Shown here in pieces: positions 59,453 to 64,000 of a DNA stretch of 64,000 nucleotides. Origin of the DNA: Nectonema munidae (lineage: Eukaryota; Nematomorpha; Nectonematoida; Nectonematidae); NCBI GenBank assembly GCA_030549495.1, contig JAUIRK010001057.1, positions 434,001 through 498,000 on the forward strand, read 5' to 3'. A model generated the notes under the pieces. It had not been told where the DNA came from and did not search any database. It worked only from the letters and a program-made list of their open reading frames with translations. Position numbers and translations under genes: made by a program. The stretch's first letter is position 1, and every line of letters begins with the position of its first letter.

Positions 59453-60117
59453 CTGTGAAATGAAAAGAATTATATAAACACTCACCTTGTAAAAAGCAAA
59501 GATTGTATTTAAACGCAAGACAAAGCAAAACAAGCTAATTGCAAATCGCTTTGCTTGAAAGGCGCAGAAGTAGAATCGTTTATTGTAAAGAATGAGCATA
59601 AACAAAGCTCATATTTGAATGAATACATGCGGCATTTTGCAATTACTCCTAACGTTGACAAATTACCTGAACAAGTGACGACTCGCATTAGCAATGCCAT
59701 AGGGAGCCACTCAGAAGAGTGACAAATCAAAAAAGTGACAAAAAATGGCTAAATTCAAAAGAATGATATAATAAATCAGCAACAAAAAATTCCACTCTTT
59801 TGATTTGTCGCCCTTTTGAGCGACAAATTTGTCATTCTTTTGATAGTAACCCAGTTTCATGATATGCAATTTTTGCTATTTTTTTTGCATATCCTTCCAG
59901 AATATTTTTCTGGAAATCCTTCTTACAGCGAGGAATACATTCTTAAAAAGATGGTATTTATGGAAGTGTTTTGTTTAGCCTAATAACAACTCAATCAAGC
60001 AATTACGTGTACGCATGGAAGTCCACGATGAACTCAATAATTAACGAGAATGTATTATTCATAAACAGCATGCACGCAGCCATCTCTTACGATGAAATTT
60101 GATTAAATAGTCTAGTG

Positions 60118-60566
60118 CAGTGGTTCCCAACTGCGGGTGCATGGAAGAATTTGAAGGGGTCCATGGAAATTCTACTTCAAACTACTTATGCTGAATCTCC
60201 TTTAATATACTTCTATTTTCCAAATCAATATAAATATATATATTTAGAGCTTTTTTAAATAAATATTTTCTTCCCTTTTCTAAAGTTTTATATTTGAATG
60301 TTTATATATGCTTCTTATTAGTTACAATATTTTTGAAAAATTTATATTTTAATTGAAAAAAAATTTTATTCACATTTTATGTCAGGCTTTACGATTTCTC
60401 TGATTTCATATGAATAAGCATACGATTTAATCAGATGACAACAATCATTTTTTGCATAAAAATCTTTGATTAATTTTGTTGGCTCAAACTATTCAGTTAT
60501 AGGGGTCCACAGGTAAAAAAAGTGACTAAAAAGGGGGGAACGGGATAAAAAAGGTTGGGACCACTG
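60118..60566. mobile_element. hAT-type MITE with perfect 8-bp target duplication
   Basis: Ends CAGTGGTTCCCAACTG and GGTTGGGACCACTG are inverted repeats, and GTCTAGTG flanks both sides exactly. It is 449 bp long with an AT-rich middle and GGGGTCCA motifs in both subterminal regions. CAGTGGTTC.CAAC is a common hAT terminus. Confidence 0.88.
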
Positions 60567-61099
60567 GTCTAGTGAAGGAGGGATATGTTTGGCAACAAGT
60601 CAATCAATCATTTGTTATACACAATATCTTATTTCTTCAGCTTATTTGTCAGCCTATTATTTTCAAAATTCAAATGGATGTTCTTCTTAACCGCATCTAC
60701 AATGAATTTAACAGTTTTATGTTTATAAGTTAGCTTTAAAATAAGAACTTTTATGAATGTTATTTTACTGAATTTTACAAATTAATAATGTATAAAAATG
60801 AAATATTTTTCTAAATTTTCTTTCTTGATTGTTAAAAAATGAAAGATTGTAATCGACAATGAATTATTAGGAGTTATTTTGCCAATAAGCGCTCCTCCTT
60901 GTTATATATATTTTATCCTGGTCTTGAGAGAGGAATGTACTTTTTTTGTTAGGAAAAATGGATTAACCAGCCACCATACACGTAGTTAAGTCTGGACCTC
61001 AATCCACCATACCTCAAATAGATAGTTGAGTCAGCCAATCATATTAAGAGAATTTAATCTTATATATTGATTTTTCCTATCCCACATAACTTTACTTCA

Positions 61100-61236
61100 T
61101 TAACCCTTTCGTGATCAGTGTATCATATATGATACATAAACAATTTTACCCTCGTCTGCTTTTTCAAATAGTTTTGTATATGAATCGTCTGCTTTTTAAT
61201 AAATATCGTCTTTTTTTCTGGTCACGAAAGGGTTAA
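61100..61236 (-). mobile_element. TTAA MITE copy 7 (family B, reverse orientation)
   Basis: TTAACCCTTTCGTGATCAG and CTGGTCACGAAAGGGTTAA are inverted repeats differing at one position. GTATCATATATGATAC lies next to the left arm. Relative to copy 5 it is inverted and about 85% similar by eye. Both TTAA tetramers are intact. Confidence 0.9.
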
Positions 61237-61370
61237 TATACTTCTACAAAATATATATGAAGAGCTATTCTTTGGATTTTTTAACAAAGAATTCATTCAA
61301 ATGACATTATTAATAACTTCATGGATACCATTTTTTTCGTATTTTAATTTACATTATCTGCCATTTTATA

Positions 61371-61498
61371 TTAACCCGTTATCGACCAGAATAATCAGAC
61401 GATATCTAGTATAAAGCAGAAGATTTGTATTAAAAAGCATTAAAAAACGTAGACGATTCATATTTTTGTAAAGTCGACATATGTCGATAACCGGTTAA
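61371..61498 (+). mobile_element. TTAA MITE copy 8 (family A)
   Basis: TTAACCCGTTATCGACC at the left pairs with GTCGATAACCGGTTAA at the right; both TTAA are intact. Boxes CAGACGAT, CAGAAGAT and TAGACGAT lie at nt 26, 47 and 80 of the element. GTCGACATATGTCGA near the right arm is self-complementary. Confidence 0.9.
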
Positions 61499-62869
61499 AA
61501 AAAGAAGGAAAACTTCCACTTTGAAAATCTTTTTCCATTACTTGGGAGACAATAAAATTGAATTTTTTTCTTAAATATAAACCAAAACTTTTAAAGTTGT
61601 GTATTTAAAATGCTCATGAAAATATAGAAGTTTTCTAAATAAACACAAAAAATTTACTGAAAGTACTTTGGTCAAAAAGGAAAAGAATCAATTCTAGTTG
61701 ACATATGCCAATCAAAATACAAAAGTGATGAAGAAAACGAACGATACTTCAATAAACGATAGGAAGTATATAATAATATATTAAATCCAAGTGAACCCAA
61801 TCTACCTTATACATTTATGCACAATACATAACATAGCTACCTTCAAAAAATATGATAATATAGTAGCAGCTATCATGAATGTAAATCGAATAATTTATTT
61901 AATCATAATCAGCTATATTTATTTAACAACATGAACAAGAAAGAGAGAAAATTTATATAATTAGAGAAATAATATTATATTTAAAAAGAGAAAATTCAAC
62001 TGCTCATTCTTACACCAGTTGATCTAAGGACATTTTAGAATTTCTATCATTCATTTTATGATACGTTGTGGTCTTAAATAAATGTTAGTTGTAAAATCTT
62101 AACTATTTTCCTTACTAAAAAAAGGCTACTAAGGATTTCAATTGGCAGAGAAAAAAACAAATCTTACGCTGTTTTCCGTAGAATGTGTTAAGCTGAAGGA
62201 AGCAATTCCTAAAAACATTGAATAATAAAAAAGGTTTTACCATTTTACAAATCCAAATCCTTATATTTTCAAAATCACAAATAAAGTTTTTACAAAAATA
62301 AATGGCATGGTTAATTAATCGTTCATATACTGTCATCACATTCTCAAAGTTACCTTAAACTTCAGCATTAATGACTTTCAGAAAAGAGTAAATTAAAACA
62401 TTAAATGTTAACAGTAAGGTTGAAAATTAGGTTTAGAAAAATGATCTGAAAGGAAGGAAAAGAAAGGAAGTAGAGATAAAAGGAAGAAAGAAACGATAAT
62501 AAAGGAATTAGAAATGAAAAGGAGGGAAGGATTCAAATAGGAATTACTAGAATAATATTAGACTATCTGCTATCATATTATTTCACACTTGAAATAATCC
62601 TGCGTGTTTCTATCCTACAGTTTAAGTATCCAAAAACAACAACTAGCGCAACGTACACTGAACAAATGAGTGTTGCCAACTAATACTACGATTGGTCGAA
62701 TATTTAATACAAATGGAATGAAAAAATGACTCTAATTCAACTTTTTTCTAATATTATTTTTCTAACGTTTTTGTAAACATTGGTTTACTATGATTGTTCT
62801 ATGAGCTCCTTTTTCTCTTTTAAAATCGTGCTCCATTCTCTACCGATACTATCGCAGTTCTTTGACATC

Positions 62870-62940
62870 CGCTCGTGGTTCCGCAGTCAATGATGCGTGG
62901 TCCGTGTAAAAGGTTATTGACCCCCGGTTGAGAAACGCTG
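62870..62940. mobile_element. Solo right end of a hAT-type element
   Basis: The sequence ends CCCCCGGTTGAGAAACGCTG, which read inward is CAGCGTTTCTCAACCGGGGG, a typical hAT terminus. The flank GTCTAGTT that follows resembles the target octamer of the 60.1-kb MITE, but no left end was found. Confidence 0.45.
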
Positions 62941-63004
62941 GTCTAGTTCATCCATGATTTATCGCATTTATTTCATTTTTGCAATAAAAGGAATTTACTT
63001 TTTT

Positions 63005-63150
63005 TTAACCCATTAAGTACCATAGAAATCAGACGATATCTAAAAAACGCAGATGATTTATATTCAAAGTCATTGAAAAAAGCAGACGAAGATGAAATTA
63101 CTTATGTTCCCAAATGGAAGCTTAATGCTTAATTAAACTTAATGGGTTAA
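63005..63150 (+). mobile_element. TTAA MITE copy 9 (family C arms)
   Basis: TTAACCCATTAAGT and ACTTAATGGGTTAA are perfect 14-bp inverted repeats with TTAA at both ends. Boxes CAGACGAT, CAGATGAT and CAGACGAA lie at nt 26, 46 and 79. An extra AT-rich stretch (AATGCTTAATTAAA) makes it about 10 bp longer than the others. Confidence 0.9.
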
Positions 63151-64000
63151 ATTAAAAATAACAAAAAAGGTACTCTTATTTTTAAAAAATATTATGAGCT
63201 TATGTTTTTCAACTTATGAATTTTTTGACATCGAGAGCAATACAATACATGCCTTTTTTAAACTATATTTACTAATAATAGGATTCACAAACGTTTATTC
63301 ATGAGAATGTAGTGAGAATAACCTTTGGTCTAGTTTACAATTTTTGAAACTACGAAAAATCTTCATTAGTGGATACCTTTTAAAAAGTCTCAGTTCATTC
63401 GTGTAAATTATACTCATTGACTTATATATAAAAACACTTTCAGTACTCAAAATTTGATTTTCCTACTTGGTTTTTTTTCAGTTTTTTATTTCTAGCATGA
63501 AATTTTCGACCTAACACACTTCAATCAATCTTGACACTCTTCATCAATCTTCATGACAGTCATGAAGGTTTATCCTCTCTCTCTCTCCCTAACTCTTTGA
63601 GCTTACCGCTCTTTTCTTCTTTCATGTGTTACTATACTACACATGTGATACAAATAAATTTCCGCATCACTGTTTACTCAACTGCTACGACTCAAAAGCT
63701 CTTTTTGGCTACCTTCATATTCATCAATTCCTGTCTATATAGAGCAATTATTATTCAGATAATTTTCGTATATTCCTAAGATATTGGTAAAAAAGCACAC
63801 ACCTTTTCATTGTTTCAATATTCCTTCCTATATTTCCACACATGACTTCCATGTGGTGATGATGAGAAAAATTTGTATTGCTATTACGCGCGTAGTTGTG
63901 AAGCGGTAAGTCCATAGAGATAGAGAGAACAACAATTCTTCACAGATGTCATATAAAGTGGTACGATTGTCGCAGTAGCCATTCGGTACCCGAGTATCCC
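63151..64000. other. Right-hand edge, no recognised gene
   Basis: A CT microsatellite lies near 63572-63590. The last ~120 bp are less AT-rich. I see no exon of the VMP1-like gene here and no element ends. Confidence 0.35.

Noticed and set aside
59668-59735. Possible VMP1 exon reading APYGIANASRHLF, compared with human PPYFMARAARL
   Set aside because: The donor phase does not match the next exon, the conserved GTAIGEL lead is missing, and the sequence runs into a local inverted repeat.
1-64000. CRISPR array, operon or other prokaryotic defence system
   Set aside because: No regularly spaced repeats with unique spacers and no bacterial gene organisation; the window is eukaryotic.

Overview
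The window is AT-rich nuclear DNA from an animal. Genes are split by GT-AG introns, coding exons are short (about 30-230 bp), and most of the sequence is intron or intergenic DNA filled with decayed transposons. There are no bacterial-style operons, ribosome binding sites or CRISPR arrays. Repeat content (piggyBac, hAT, pogo/Tigger, CR1-like LINEs, many MITEs) and divergent but recognisable metazoan housekeeping genes suggest an invertebrate, most likely an arthropod. A copepod is possible, but I cannot prove it from sequence alone.

Three host genes can be supported. (1) A SAMM50/Sam50 orthologue (mitochondrial outer-membrane beta-barrel assembly) on the + strand, 37.6-53.15 kb. Ten exons are certain and a tiny first exon is tentative; all splice phases agree and the model sums to 1314 nt (437 aa plus stop). 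(2) A TMED2-like p24 cargo-receptor gene on the - strand, 28.62-24.93 kb, three exons in phase, 196 aa, with an odd C-terminus. (3) Two consecutive exons of a VMP1-like ER scramblase/autophagy gene on the - strand, 59.45-58.55 kb; its remaining exons were not found and the 5' part may lie beyond the right edge.

Layout. 1-4.1 kb: nothing recognisable. 4.1-7.4 kb: a pile of transposase relics (two piggyBac fragments in opposite orientation, a CGGBP1-type hAT, and a transposase-like family marked by DTT..N.G and HH motifs). 9.3-10.5 kb: a pogo/Tigger deletion derivative. 10.8-11.4 kb: a TTAA MITE split by a LINE 3' end. 11.5-13.1 kb: a decayed member of a multi-copy metazoan ORF family. 13.5-14.6 kb: two hAT MITEs with perfect 8-bp target duplications. 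15.7-17.1 and 20.6-22.4 kb: two more DTT/HH-family relics. 23.1-24.9 kb: interlocked hAT MITEs, a ZBED5-type hAT relic and a TTAA MITE. 24.9-28.6 kb: the p24 gene with a reverse-transcriptase scrap in intron 1. 29.2-30.6 kb: a LINE relic. 31-37 kb: local tandem duplications, an unidentified decayed coding stretch and a LINE tail. 37.6-53.2 kb: SAMM50, carrying a ZNF862-type hAT in intron 5, a MITE cluster in intron 6 and a TTAA MITE abutting the exon-10 splice acceptor. 53-64 kb: the VMP1-like exons, a hAT MITE and three TTAA MITEs.

The most unusual signal is the TTAA-ended MITE family (nine copies). Copies differ from each other in their terminal arms, yet within a copy the two arms pair. 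All share three CAGACGAT-like boxes at nearly fixed offsets (about nt 26, 46-47 and 79-80), which suggests a conserved protein-binding or hairpin architecture.
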